From the NCBI GenBank assembly GCA_900469475.1, contig UBXG01000002.1:222760-286759 (forward strand): a stretch of 64,000 bases of DNA. The letters are read 5' to 3'. The DNA is from Hyphomicrobiales bacterium (lineage in GTDB: Bacteria > Pseudomonadota > Alphaproteobacteria > Rhizobiales > Rhizobiaceae). Below are positions 44,571 to 52,899 of this stretch, in pieces (position 1 is the first letter of the stretch; each line of letters starts with the position of its first letter). Position numbers and translations under genes: made by a program. A model generated the notes under the pieces. It did not search any database and was not told the DNA's origin. It saw only the letters and a list, made by a program, of their open reading frames with translations.

Positions 44571-47081
44571 CTATTCCATTGCCTCGCGGATCAGATCGTC
44601 GGCCGCTTCCGCAAGCAGAACGTCATGCGCCTCGCCCGGCACCGGCACCTTGCCGATTTCCAGCATCACCGGCACGGCGAGCGGCGAAATATGATCCAGC
44701 GCGCGATGGGTTATATGGCCCTTGATTCGCTTCAGCATATCCGCAAGTCGACCAATATCCAAAAGTCCGGTCGCGGCGTCCTGCCTTGTGGCCTGCAGCA
44801 GAATATGATCGGGCTCATGGCTGCGAAGCACATCATAGATCAGATCCGCAGAAACCGTTACCTGCCGGCCGGTCTTTTCCTTGCCCGGATGCCGGCGCTC
44901 GATCAAGCCGGCAATCACGGCACAATTGCGGAAGGTGCGCTTTAAAAGAAAGGATTCGTCGAGCCAGGCCTCGAGATCGTCGCCGAGCATATCCTCGTCG
45001 AAGAGGTCGGAGAGGCTAAGACGGCCGTTGGCGATCATCAGCCCCATATCCTCCAGCCCCCAGATGCCGAGGGAATAATCGGTCGCGACGAAGCCCATGG
45101 GCTTGGCGCCGGCGCGCTCCAGCCTTCGGGTAAGCAGCATGCCGAGCGTCTGGTGCGCCAGCCTTCCCTCGAAAGGATAGGCGACCATGTAGGCGCGGCT
45201 GCCGCGCGGGAAAGTCTCGATCAGAAACTCATCGCGCTTCGGCAGCAGCGATTTCTCGTTTTGAATTTCCAGCCAGTCGCGCACCTGATCCGGCAGGCGG
45301 TGCCGCCGGTCGGGATCGGCAATCATCGCGCGCACCTGATCGGCGAGATAGGTCGAAAGCGGAAACTTGCCGCCGGCATAGGAGGGGATTTTCGGGTCCA
45401 GCGAGAAAGCCTGCGAGGCCAAGCATTCGCTTTCGCGGATGCCCTCGAAGCGCAGCACCTTACCGGAAAAGAGGAAGGTATCGCCGGGCGAGAGCTGCTC
45501 GACGAAATATTCCTCGACCTTGCCCAGCGGCGCGCCGCCTCTTCCAAGCGAGCCCAGCGCATTGCGCTTCACCAGCCGGATATTGAGCATCGCCTCTTCG
45601 ACGATCGTGCCGAGATTCAAGCGATACTGCTGAGCGACCTGCGGATTGGAGACGCGCCAGCGGCCATCCGCCATCTTGCGGATGCGGGCATAGCGCTCAT
45701 AGGTTCTGAGCGCATAGCCGCCAGTGGCGACGAAATCGACGATGCGCTCGAAGGTCTCCCAGGAAAGCTCGGCATAGGGAGCCGCGTTCTGCACCTCGTC
45801 ATAGAGTTCGAGCATGTCGAAGGGTTCGGCGCAGGCCATGCCAAGCACATGCTGGGCGAGAACGTCGAGCGCTCCTGCGCCGATGGGCGGCGTGTCTTGG
45901 GCGCCCATATAGTTGGCATCAAGTGCTCCCTGGCATTCCATGACCTCGAAGCGGTTGGCCGGCACCAGGATCGCCTTGGAAGGTTCGTCCATGCGGTGGT
46001 TGGCGCGGCCGATGCGCTGGGCAAGGCGGCTTGCGCCTTTGGGCGCGCCGACATGGATGACGAGATCGACGTCGCCCCAGTCTATGCCGAGATCGAGTGT
46101 GGAGGTGGCGACGACAGCGCGCAAGCGGTTTTCCGCCATGGCCGCTTCCACTTTCCGGCGCTGGCCGACATCGAGCGAGCCGTGATGCAGGGCGATCGGC
46201 AGATTGTCGTCATTGGCCGACCACAGCTCCTGAAACAGCATTTCGGCCTGAGAGCGCGTGTTGACGAAGAGCAGCGTCGTGCGATGCGCCTTCAGCTCGC
46301 GATAGATATCGGGGATGGCATATTTGGCGGAGTGGCCGGACCAGGGGATGCGCTCTTCCGTCGCAAGGATCGAGATATCGGGCTTGGCGCCACCCTCGAC
46401 GATGACGAGGCCGGCGTGGCGCTCTTCTCCCGGCCGCTGCGCCACCAGCCATTTCTGCAGGTCCATGGGATCGGCGACCGTCGCCGAAAGGCCGATGGTC
46501 TGCACGTGCGGCGCCAACTTGCGGATGCGGGCAAGGCCAAGCGACAGCATATGCCCTCGCTTGGAAGTGACGAGCGAATGCAGTTCGTCGAAGACGATGT
46601 ATTTGAGGTCCTTGAAGAAGCGTTCGGCCTCGCGATTGGCGAGCAACAGCGCCACCTGCTCGGGCGTCGTCAGCAGGATATCGGGCGGATTGAGCTTCTG
46701 CCGCTGCCGCTTGCCAGCAGGCGTATCGCCGGTGCGGTTTTCGACCGATACGGGCAAGCCCATTTCCGAAACAGGCTTCATCAGGTTGCGCTCGATATCG
46801 ACTGCGAGCGCTTTCAGCGGCGAGATGTAGAGCGTGTGGATGCCGGTGAAGGCCGAGCCGGGCGGAATCTTGCCGCGCCGGGTGAGGTCCGTCAGCGACG
46901 GCAGGAAGCCGGCGAGCGTCTTGCCGGCGCCTGTGGGAGCAATCAGCAGCGTGCTTTCGCCGGCCTCAGCGCGGGCCAGCAGCTCCAGCTGATGGGCGCG
47001 CGGCTGCCAGCCCTTTTCCGCAAACCAGCGGGTGAAGGGGGCGGGCAAGGCAAGGAGGCGGTCGGCGTCGATCTGGTCCAC
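44571..47081 (-). CDS. Ligase-associated Lhr-like DEXH helicase
   Basis: The 836-residue superfamily 2 helicase has Walker A APTGAGKTLAGFLPSL, motif II VFDELHSL, motif III LSATVADP and motif VI region IGRANHRMD, followed by the Lhr winged-helix and core domains. It lacks the long C-terminal part of E. coli Lhr and has the length of the ligase-associated subfamily. Start GTG at 47081. The linked PdeM gene supports a DNA-repair role. No ligase or exonuclease gene of the set is in the window. Confidence 0.92.
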   Translation of the reverse strand: MDQIDADRLLALPAPFTRWFAEKGWQPRAHQLELLARAEAGESTLLIAPTGAGKTLAGFLPSLTDLTRRGKIPPGSAFTGIHTLYISPLKALAVDIERNLMKPVSEMGLPVSVENRTGDTPAGKRQRQKLNPPDILLTTPEQVALLLANREAERFFKDLKYIVFDELHSLVTSKRGHMLSLGLARIRKLAPHVQTIGLSATVADPMDLQKWLVAQRPGEERHAGLVIVEGGAKPDISILATEERIPWSGHSAKYAIPDIYRELKAHRTTLLFVNTRSQAEMLFQELWSANDDNLPIALHHGSLDVGQRRKVEAAMAENRLRAVVATSTLDLGIDWGDVDLVIHVGAPKGASRLAQRIGRANHRMDEPSKAILVPANRFEVMECQGALDANYMGAQDTPPIGAGALDVLAQHVLGMACAEPFDMLELYDEVQNAAPYAELSWETFERIVDFVATGGYALRTYERYARIRKMADGRWRVSNPQVAQQYRLNLGTIVEEAMLNIRLVKRNALGSLGRGGAPLGKVEEYFVEQLSPGDTFLFSGKVLRFEGIRESECLASQAFSLDPKIPSYAGGKFPLSTYLADQVRAMIADPDRRHRLPDQVRDWLEIQNEKSLLPKRDEFLIETFPRGSRAYMVAYPFEGRLAHQTLGMLLTRRLERAGAKPMGFVATDYSLGIWGLEDMGLMIANGRLSLSDLFDEDMLGDDLEAWLDESFLLKRTFRNCAVIAGLIERRHPGKEKTGRQVTVSADLIYDVLRSHEPDHILLQATRQDAATGLLDIGRLADMLKRIKGHITHRALDHISPLAVPVMLEIGKVPVPGEAHDVLLAEAADDLIREAME

Positions 47082-47160
47082 GGGCTAAATGTAGTTGAAA
47101 TGTGGAGGATAGGAAGCGGGATGGCTGGAGAAGAGCAAGATGGGCCGCACGTTCTTTCAC

Positions 47161-47226
47161 CAAGGCTGCTTAGGCCTGCTGGCTTCCACACGCACCGTCA
47201 TCCTCGGGTCAAGCCCGATGATGACG
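47161..47226. repeat. Palindromic repeat, left copy
   Basis: A 14-mer arm and its near-copy (CGTCATCCTCGGG / CCCGATGATGACG, one mismatch) lie at 47196-47226 around loop TCAAG. The 20 bases CAAGGCTGCTTAGGCCTGCT before it (47161-47180) match those at the end of the AhpD-like gene, so the repeated unit is longer than the hairpin. Confidence 0.7.
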
Positions 47227-47303
47227 AACCCTTCTTCTAGTAGCAGCTATAACCGGGCATTTCTCGCTCATTCGCCCAACAACAATTCTCTCGCATTCCT
47301 CGC

Positions 47304-47345
47304 TTGACTCCCACCATAATCATAGATAAAAAATATCCATGATTA
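47304..47345 (+). promoter_or_regulatory. Rrf2-type operator and promoter
   Basis: TTGACT at 47304 is a -35 candidate. Arms TAATCATAGATA (47317-47328) and TATCCATGATTA (47334-47345) form a palindrome with one mismatch around AAAAA. It sits over the -10 region and ends 13 bp before the start codon, as expected for autorepression by the Rrf2 protein. Confidence 0.75.
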
Positions 47346-47358
47346 GAAAGGCAAGAAA

Positions 47359-47862
47359 ATGAAGCTCGGAGACGGCGTTGAACAATCCATTCATTGCGTC
47401 GGCATGCTGGCTGGCCTTTCCGATGGCGGCGTGCTGTCAGCAGCAGCGCTTGCCGAATTTCACGGTGTCTCTGTCAGCTATCTTCTGAAGCATCTTCAGG
47501 CGCTTTCGGGTGCCGGCATCCTCGATACCGTGCCGGGACCGAAGGGCGGATACCGGCTGGCGCGCAAGCCGGAGGAGATCACCCTGCTCGATATCGTGCT
47601 GGCCGCCGAAGGCCCCTCACCCGCCTTCCGCTGCGCCGAAATCCGCCAGCGCGGTCCGAACCCGCTGGAAGGGCGCTACTTCGCCAAGCCCTGCGGCATC
47701 AATGCCGCCATGCTGGCGGCCGAGCGCGTCTATCGGGCCGAACTAGCAAAGACAACGATCGCCGACGTGCTGACCGACCTCAGGCAGGCGGACACGGACG
47801 GTGGCATAGCCGCGAGAGGCTGCGCCTTTCTCGAGCTGCATGAACGCAAGACCAGAAACTGA
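47359..47862 (+). CDS. Rrf2-family transcriptional regulator
   Basis: The 167-residue protein has an N-terminal winged helix (VEQSIHCVGMLAGLSDG, AAALAEFHGVSVSYLLKHLQ) and a long recognition-helix wing (GGYRLARKPEEITLLDIVLA). Later Cys residues (FRCAEI, AKPCGIN, RGCAF) could bind an Fe-S cluster or sense oxidants, as in IscR/NsrR relatives, though the spacing is not the classical one. It is the first gene of a pair with an AhpD-like protein. Confidence 0.92.
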   Translation: MKLGDGVEQSIHCVGMLAGLSDGGVLSAAALAEFHGVSVSYLLKHLQALSGAGILDTVPGPKGGYRLARKPEEITLLDIVLAAEGPSPAFRCAEIRQRGPNPLEGRYFAKPCGINAAMLAAERVYRAELAKTTIADVLTDLRQADTDGGIAARGCAFLELHERKTRN

Positions 47863-47891
47863 ACCTCAATTTAAACCCAAGGAGAAGACCC

Positions 47892-48353
47892 ATGCATCCG
47901 CGTTTCAACTTCGCTAAAGCCTCCCCGGACTCCTACAAGGCCGTCGTCGCGCTGGAAAACTTCGTCCAGAGCAGCGGCCTCGAACGGCGCTTCATCCACC
48001 TGATCAAGCTCCGCGCCTCGCAGATCAATGGTTGCGCCTATTGCGTCGACATGCATGTGAAGGAAGCCCGCCATGATGGCTTGAGCGAACAGTGGATCAA
48101 CCTGATGTGCGTCTGGTGGGAATCGCCTGTTTATGACGACCGCGAGCGTGCTTTGCTCCGCTGGGTCGATTCCGTCACCAAGATCGCCCAGACCGGTATT
48201 CCGGATGCCGATTTCGAGCCGTTGAAGCAGCATTTCAGCGAAGAAGAGATTGTGAAGATCACGGTCGCGATCGGCACAATCAACATATGGAACCGCCTTG
48301 CCGTCGGTTTCCGCTCGCAGCACCCGGTGGATGCGGCAAGCAAGGCTGCTTGA
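47892..48353 (+). CDS. AhpD-like carboxymuconolactone decarboxylase-family peroxidase
   Basis: The 153-residue protein has the redox motif NGCAYCVDMHVKEAR with Cys48, Cys51 and His55 of the AhpD alkylhydroperoxidase active site. Such proteins reduce peroxides or act as thiol-disulfide partners. It follows the Rrf2 gene by 29 bp, so a redox-responsive two-gene unit is likely. Confidence 0.92.
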   Translation: MHPRFNFAKASPDSYKAVVALENFVQSSGLERRFIHLIKLRASQINGCAYCVDMHVKEARHDGLSEQWINLMCVWWESPVYDDRERALLRWVDSVTKIAQTGIPDADFEPLKQHFSEEEIVKITVAIGTINIWNRLAVGFRSQHPVDAASKAA

Positions 48354-48432
48354 GCCTGCTTTCTCTGAGCGTGTTATGGCCGGAGCTCTCCCTTGAACGC
48401 CGTCATCCTCGGGTCAAGCCCGAGGATGACGG
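48340..48432. repeat. Palindromic repeat, right copy
   Basis: Perfect 14-bp arms CCGTCATCCTCGGG (48400-48413) and CCCGAGGATGACGG (48419-48432) enclose TCAAG. AAGGCTGCTTGAGCCTGCT at the end of the preceding gene matches the segment before the left copy at 47.2 kb. Confidence 0.75.
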
Positions 48433-48505
48433 ACCGTGGAGTTAGCAGCGAGGCCCAATAGGGTCTGAGCGACAGCCGCGGCCTGATAAAATTCCAAAAC
48501 GAAAA

Positions 48506-48527
48506 ACGCGGGACCAAAGCCCCGCGT
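48506..48527 (-). terminator. Terminator of glnII
   Basis: Perfect 7-bp arms ACGCGGG and CCCGCGT enclose an 8-nt loop; on the glnII strand the hairpin is followed by TTTTTCGTTTTG, an excellent intrinsic terminator. Confidence 0.88.
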
Positions 48528-48571
48528 CATTTATTGGCTCTCTCGTGCTTGGCAAGCAAGCGTGAAAGCTA

Positions 48572-49612
48572 TCAAGCAGCAACCGAGCCGAAATCAGCCG
48601 TCGGAACTTCCGAGATGGTCTTCAGAACCTGGGAAGCGATCTGGTAGGGGTCGCCTTGCGAGTTCGGACGACGATCTTCGAGGTAGCCCTTGTAGTCGTT
48701 CTTGATGAACGAGTGCGGAACGCGGATCGAAGCGCCGCGGTCGGCAACGCCGTAGCTGAACTTGTTCCACGGAGCCGTTTCATGCTTGCCAGTCAGGCGC
48801 ATGTGGTTGTCCGGGCCGTAGACAGCGATATGGGCTTCGAGGTTCTTGTCGAACTGAGCCATGAGCGCTTCGAAATAGGCCTTTCCGCCGACTTCGCGCA
48901 TGAACTTGGTCGAGAAGTTGCAGTGCATACCCGAGCCGTTCCAGTCGGTATCGCCGAGCGGCTTGCAGTGGAACTCGATGTCGATGCCGTACTTTTCGCA
49001 AAGACGCAGCAGCAGGTAGCGAGCCATCCAGATCTGGTCGGCGGCCTTCTTGGAGCCCTTGCCGAAAATCTGGAATTCCCACTGGCCCTTGGCCACCTCG
49101 GCGTTGATGCCTTCGTGGTTGATGCCTGCTTCGAGGCAAAGGTCGAGGTGCTCTTCAACGATTTCGCGAGCGACATCGCCGACGTTCTTGTAGCCGACGC
49201 CGGTGTAGTACGGACCCTGCGGAGCCGGATAGCCCGCTTCCGGGAAGCCGAGCGGACGGCCGTCCTTGTAGAAGAAGTATTCCTGCTCGAAGCCGAACCA
49301 TGCGTCTTCATCGTCAAGGATGGTCGCGCGGCTGTTGGATTCGTGCGGGGTGACGCCGTCGGGCATCATGACTTCGCACATGACGAGAGCGCCGTTGGTA
49401 CGGGCCGGGTCCGGATAGATGGCGACGGGCTTCAGCACGCAATCGGAGCTGCGGCCTTCGGCCTGCATCGTCGACGAACCATCGAAGCCCCAAAGCGGAA
49501 GCTGCTCGAGCGTCGGAAATGCGTCGAATTCCTTGATCTGCGTTTTACCGCGCAGGTTCGGTACCGGGGTGTACCCGTCGAGCCAGATGTACTCGAGCTT
49601 AAACTTCGTCAT
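48572..49612 (-). CDS. glnII: Glutamine synthetase II
   Basis: The 346-residue, eukaryote-type glutamine synthetase makes glutamine from glutamate and ammonia with ATP. It forms a decamer and, unlike GlnA, is not adenylylated. The protein starts MTKFKLEYIWLDG and has the beta-grasp WGFDGSSTMQAEGRSSDC and the catalytic EQEYFF segment, then NGSGMHCNFST and GNWNGAG-type ATP-binding elements. A -24/-12 promoter lies upstream, fitting known NtrC/sigma-54 control of glnII in rhizobia under nitrogen limitation. Confidence 0.96.
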   Translation of the reverse strand: MTKFKLEYIWLDGYTPVPNLRGKTQIKEFDAFPTLEQLPLWGFDGSSTMQAEGRSSDCVLKPVAIYPDPARTNGALVMCEVMMPDGVTPHESNSRATILDDEDAWFGFEQEYFFYKDGRPLGFPEAGYPAPQGPYYTGVGYKNVGDVAREIVEEHLDLCLEAGINHEGINAEVAKGQWEFQIFGKGSKKAADQIWMARYLLLRLCEKYGIDIEFHCKPLGDTDWNGSGMHCNFSTKFMREVGGKAYFEALMAQFDKNLEAHIAVYGPDNHMRLTGKHETAPWNKFSYGVADRGASIRVPHSFIKNDYKGYLEDRRPNSQGDPYQIASQVLKTISEVPTADFGSVAA

Positions 49613-49706
49613 TACGCACCTCATAACAGTTAATCAGGCGAAGTAGGAAAAACTTGGCCGGCGCGCCCGCCGGGAAATCCTCACTACGAACGGCTGGCAA
49701 GAGAGA

Positions 49707-49722
49707 TGCATGTGCCGTGCCA
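49707..49722 (-). promoter_or_regulatory. Sigma-54 promoter of glnII
   Basis: Read leftward from 49722: TGGCAC-GGCAC-ATGCA, with the invariant GG and GC separated by ten bases, matches the -24/-12 consensus TGGCAC-N5-TTGCA. The implied start site is about 85 bp before the glnII ATG. I could not place a convincing NtrC site in 49723-49990. Confidence 0.85.
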
Positions 49723-50055
49723 GATCGCATCGACATCTTACCCATCAGGCGAGATTTTTATGAATCAGTCGCGTTCGGGCAAGATTTCCCGGTGCCAAGC
49801 ATCAGATTCTTTTCAAATCGCCGCCATGGTTCCAATCGAGCTGCCAAAGTGTCGCAGGCCCGACCGGCCCTAAAATGGATTGGAAAATCGGCAGATCAAA
49901 GAAGCGGCATCCGCTGCACTATTATCGAATTGCCTATAATTTCATCATTTAGCATTTTTTTTAAGCGGAATGGTGATATTTGCCTTGGGCTTTGCTATAT
50001 ATGAGTTGTCTCTTGAAGCGCGCCCGCTTGAACACCAAAAAGGGAGAGACAGCGA
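49723..50055. other. Intergenic region between glnII and the DUF2735 gene
   Basis: About 330 bp holding the regulatory region for two divergent genes. It is AT-rich near 49930-50000. I see no gene or RNA; NtrC sites would be expected but none is clear. Confidence 0.45.
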
Positions 50056-50247
50056 ATGGCAATCGGTACTCGGTACGAAACCGCAAAGATCTATCAGTTT
50101 CCCGTCACGGCCCGCCCCACGGCGCTCAGCCAGCGTCCGAAGGTGAACCTCACCCCGGATATCGGCCCGTCTATTGCGACGGCCGCATTCGACAGCTGGT
50201 ATCACGAAGCCGCGATCGTCGAATCCGACGAGACCCGCAAGCAATAG
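50056..50247 (+). CDS. Small DUF2735-type protein
   Basis: The 63-residue soluble protein begins MAIGTRYETAKIYQFPVTAR, a pattern I associate with the DUF2735 family of Rhizobiales. It is divergent from glnII, an arrangement I recall in related genomes. The ATG follows GGGAGAGAC. The role is unknown; a link to nitrogen regulation is inference from position. Confidence 0.8.
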   Translation: MAIGTRYETAKIYQFPVTARPTALSQRPKVNLTPDIGPSIATAAFDSWYHEAAIVESDETRKQ

Positions 50248-50256
50248 ATATAAGCT

Positions 50257-50892
50257 TTACAGCGCTATATAGCGGTCTGAGCGATGATTGATCGCAACGA
50301 AAAGGTTGAGGACAATTGCGCCGATGACGGAGCAGATGACCACTGGCGGCGTGGTCACGGCAAAAGCGACCGCGAGCACGCATAGGTCGATTGCAAGCTG
50401 CACCAGCCCTGCCCTGATGCCGAAACGCTCCTGCAGATAAATCCCCAGAATGCCGACGCCGCCGAGGCTTGCCCGATGGCGATAGAGTGCGAGCAGCCCG
50501 AAGCCGAGCAGAATGCCGCCGAGGAGCGCCGACCAAAGTGCATTGATATGTGCGACATTGAACAGCACCGGCTGCAGGTTGGTCAGCAGTGAGGTCAGCG
50601 CGATGGCGATGAAGGTCTTGATGGTGAAGGCCGCGCCGAGCTGTTTCAGCGATAGATAGAAGAACGGCAGATTGACCACAAAGAAAGCCAAGCCGAAATT
50701 CACGCCGATTGCGTAATGCAGCAGGAAAGCGATGCCGGCAGTACTACCGGTCAAAAGGCCGGCGCTCGAAAGGCAGAATAGCCCCAGCGACGAAATCAGG
50801 CTGCCGGAGACGATACCCTGAACATCCTCAATCCACGAATGCCGGGTCGCGGACGTCTTCCAGACACCAAATGCGCTCTTTGCGTTTGCCAT
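50257..50892 (-). CDS. YitT-family membrane protein
   Basis: The 211-residue protein has five to six hydrophobic segments in YitT arrangement (VSGSLISSLGLFCLSSAGLL, GLAFFVVNLPFFYLSL, LGGILLGFGLLALYRHRASLGGVGIL). The role of the family is not known, and this copy lacks the C-terminal DUF2179 domain of Bacillus YitT. ATG at 50892 chosen for the sequence after it. Confidence 0.85.
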   Translation of the reverse strand: MANAKSAFGVWKTSATRHSWIEDVQGIVSGSLISSLGLFCLSSAGLLTGSTAGIAFLLHYAIGVNFGLAFFVVNLPFFYLSLKQLGAAFTIKTFIAIALTSLLTNLQPVLFNVAHINALWSALLGGILLGFGLLALYRHRASLGGVGILGIYLQERFGIRAGLVQLAIDLCVLAVAFAVTTPPVVICSVIGAIVLNLFVAINHRSDRYIAL

Positions 50893-50999
50893 GTGCTTTC
50901 CCCTGGGTTTCCAGGCTTTTTGCTGTAAGCTCAGGCGACAATCAAGCAAAAATACGTAAGCAATACTGACCTATTTTAAATTCGCAAGATTCGAAATCA

Positions 51000-51953
51000 T
51001 CAAGCCGATTTCCGGGTAATGAACAGAATGCCGTGGACCGGTTTTCCGCCATCCATGCGAATGATGCTGCGGGTGAGATCCAGTACCGTAAAGCCGTGAC
51101 CGGCCAATATCTCCCGAACATAGGCTTCGGAGTGCGCAAATCGGAGGGAATCGCGCAGCACATAACCATCCGGTTGCTGCGCGTCCTCGACTGAAAAGGC
51201 GAAGATCGCTCCATCGACCGAAAGCTTGCGGACGATCGCCATCACACCTTGCAGATCGCCGAGATACATCAGCACGTCGGCCGCAGTGACCAGATCCGCC
51301 CGGCTGGCGGCAGGCTCGGCATCGAAAACGCCTGACAGATCCGGCTCCAGCGAGAGGTCGGCCTGGCCGAGATGATCGTAGACGTGCTTTTCCGCCGCCT
51401 TGGCGAGCATGCCCTTTGACAGGTCGTAGCCCTCCAGCCGATCGACGCGAGCACGGATTTCCGGCCCGAGCAGGCCCGTGCCACAGCCGAGATCGACCGC
51501 GAGACGGAAATGTTTGGTGGCACCGGCCGTTTCGGCGATCAGGGCCGCAAGCTTGCCGGGCACGCTATAGCCGAGCTTCTCGACAAGCGAGCTTTCGAAG
51601 CGGTCGGCATAGTCATCGAACAGCCGCTCGACATAGAGGCTCGGCGGCCGGTCCGGCACTTCGGCACCGCCAAGCACCGCAAGCTTCAGGCGGGCGCCGA
51701 AGACATCCCCCGCATCGAGCGTCAGCACCTCGTTCAACGCTGCGATCGCGCCTGATACATCGCCGGCCTTTTCGCGATAGGTTGCGAGCGTGAACCAGCC
51801 CGCCGCCCAGCGCGGCGCCAGCTCCAACGCCTGCTCCATCAGCTCGGCAGCACTCGCGGGTTCGCCGCTCTCGGCAAGCATCTTCGCATAGTCGGCGCGG
51901 CGGTCGGCAATGACATCGCCGGAGGAAAGCTGGCTCGGCAGCATGGGTTTCAT
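51000..51953 (-). CDS. TPR-containing SAM-dependent methyltransferase
   Basis: The 317-residue cytoplasmic protein has about two N-terminal TPR units (DYAKMLAESGEPASAAELMEQ, LATYREKAGDVSGAIAALNE) and then a class I methyltransferase domain with motif I LAVDLGCGTGLLGPEIR and motif LVTAADVLMYLGDL. The TPR part may dock a protein substrate. Related families methylate small molecules or proteins; the target is unknown. ATG 51953 is used; the upstream frame is unlike protein. Confidence 0.85.
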   Translation of the reverse strand: MKPMLPSQLSSGDVIADRRADYAKMLAESGEPASAAELMEQALELAPRWAAGWFTLATYREKAGDVSGAIAALNEVLTLDAGDVFGARLKLAVLGGAEVPDRPPSLYVERLFDDYADRFESSLVEKLGYSVPGKLAALIAETAGATKHFRLAVDLGCGTGLLGPEIRARVDRLEGYDLSKGMLAKAAEKHVYDHLGQADLSLEPDLSGVFDAEPAASRADLVTAADVLMYLGDLQGVMAIVRKLSVDGAIFAFSVEDAQQPDGYVLRDSLRFAHSEAYVREILAGHGFTVLDLTRSIIRMDGGKPVHGILFITRKSA

Positions 51954-52111
51954 CCTGTTTGACGCTCGCCTTTGAATGCGGCCATAAAAAAACTCAAGTC
52001 CTGTTTCAGGCAGACGCTGGTTTACGGTGTAAGCTGGGGCAAAAGTGCTTGCGAGTCGCAAGCGCCGGCCCTATCTCAACACCGACCGACTGCCATTATG
52101 GAGACGTCAGC

Positions 52112-52378
52112 ATGTCCGATCAGGTGAACAGATTCCTTGGCGACTCGCCAGGTAGAACGCTGGTGAAGCTCGTCATCGTGTCGCTCATCGTCGGCGCCGT
52201 GATGAAGTTCTTCGGCTGGCGACCTCTCGATTTCCTCTATGGCGTCCGCCGCTTCCTGCTCGATCTCTGGCACAGCGGCTTTGCCGCGCTCGGCGAGTTC
52301 GGCGATTATGTGCTGCTCGGCGCATCCATCGTCATTCCGATCTTCATCATACTTCGTTTGTTCAATTACCGCAGCTGA
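52112..52378 (+). CDS. Small conserved inner-membrane protein
   Basis: The 88-residue product starts MSDQVNRFLGDSPGRTLVKL and has two membrane helices (VIVSLIVGAVMKFFGW, YVLLGASIVIPIFIILRLF) around a loop RPLDFLYGVRRF. It resembles a family of uncharacterised rhizobial proteins (possibly DUF6460). It sits 1 bp before the next gene, so the two are coupled. Confidence 0.8.
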   Translation: MSDQVNRFLGDSPGRTLVKLVIVSLIVGAVMKFFGWRPLDFLYGVRRFLLDLWHSGFAALGEFGDYVLLGASIVIPIFIILRLFNYRS

Positions 52379-52379
52379 C

Positions 52380-52883
52380 ATGACCTCCCAGACCCTGACC
52401 TTCACGCGCCGCGATGCGTTGCGCCTCGCCGCTCTTGCGCTTACCGCATCCGTTGCGAGCTGCGCCACGCCGCCCGCCCGCGTTTCCAATATCCCCGCGA
52501 GCGACCAGACCGCCTCCGCCCTGCCGCTCGTCAATGCACTGCGCGCCAAGAATGGCCTGCCACCGCTGAAGGTCGACGCGGCCGCCAGTGCCGCCGCAGT
52601 CTATCAGGCCAGGCGGATGGCGGATGCTGGTAAGATGGAGCATCTGATCGGTCTCGGCGACGATTTCGGCAAGCGGGTCAAGACAAGCGGCGTCAAGCTG
52701 CCGGCGGCAGAAAACATTGCCGAGGGCCAGCGCGACGTGAGCGCGGCGGTGACGGCCTGGATCAATTCGCCGAAGCATTTGCACAACATGCTCGGCAAAT
52801 ATGATGGGCTTGGCGTCGCTCTGGCCTACAACCCCTCTTCCGGCGACAGGCCCTATTGGTCCATGGTGCTGTCCTCGAACTGA
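52380..52883 (+). CDS. CAP-domain (SCP/PR-1-like) lipoprotein
   Basis: The 167-residue protein has a twin-arginine-like start (FTRRDALRLAALALTASV) and a lipobox ending ASC, so it is probably an exported lipoprotein. The mature part is a CAP domain (LVNALRAKNGLPPLKVDAAASAAA, RMADAGKMEHLIG, AENIAEGQ, PKHLHNMLGKYDGLGVA). Function of bacterial CAP proteins is mostly unknown. It follows the small membrane protein gene and precedes a MATE gene by 16 bp. Confidence 0.9.
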   Translation: MTSQTLTFTRRDALRLAALALTASVASCATPPARVSNIPASDQTASALPLVNALRAKNGLPPLKVDAAASAAAVYQARRMADAGKMEHLIGLGDDFGKRVKTSGVKLPAAENIAEGQRDVSAAVTAWINSPKHLHNMLGKYDGLGVALAYNPSSGDRPYWSMVLSSN

Positions 52884-52899
52884 GGAGGCGTAACGCAGC

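Noticed and set aside
45153..47240. Open frame of 695 codons opposite the Lhr-like helicase
   Set aside because: Antisense shadow; the helicase motifs on the other strand are intact.
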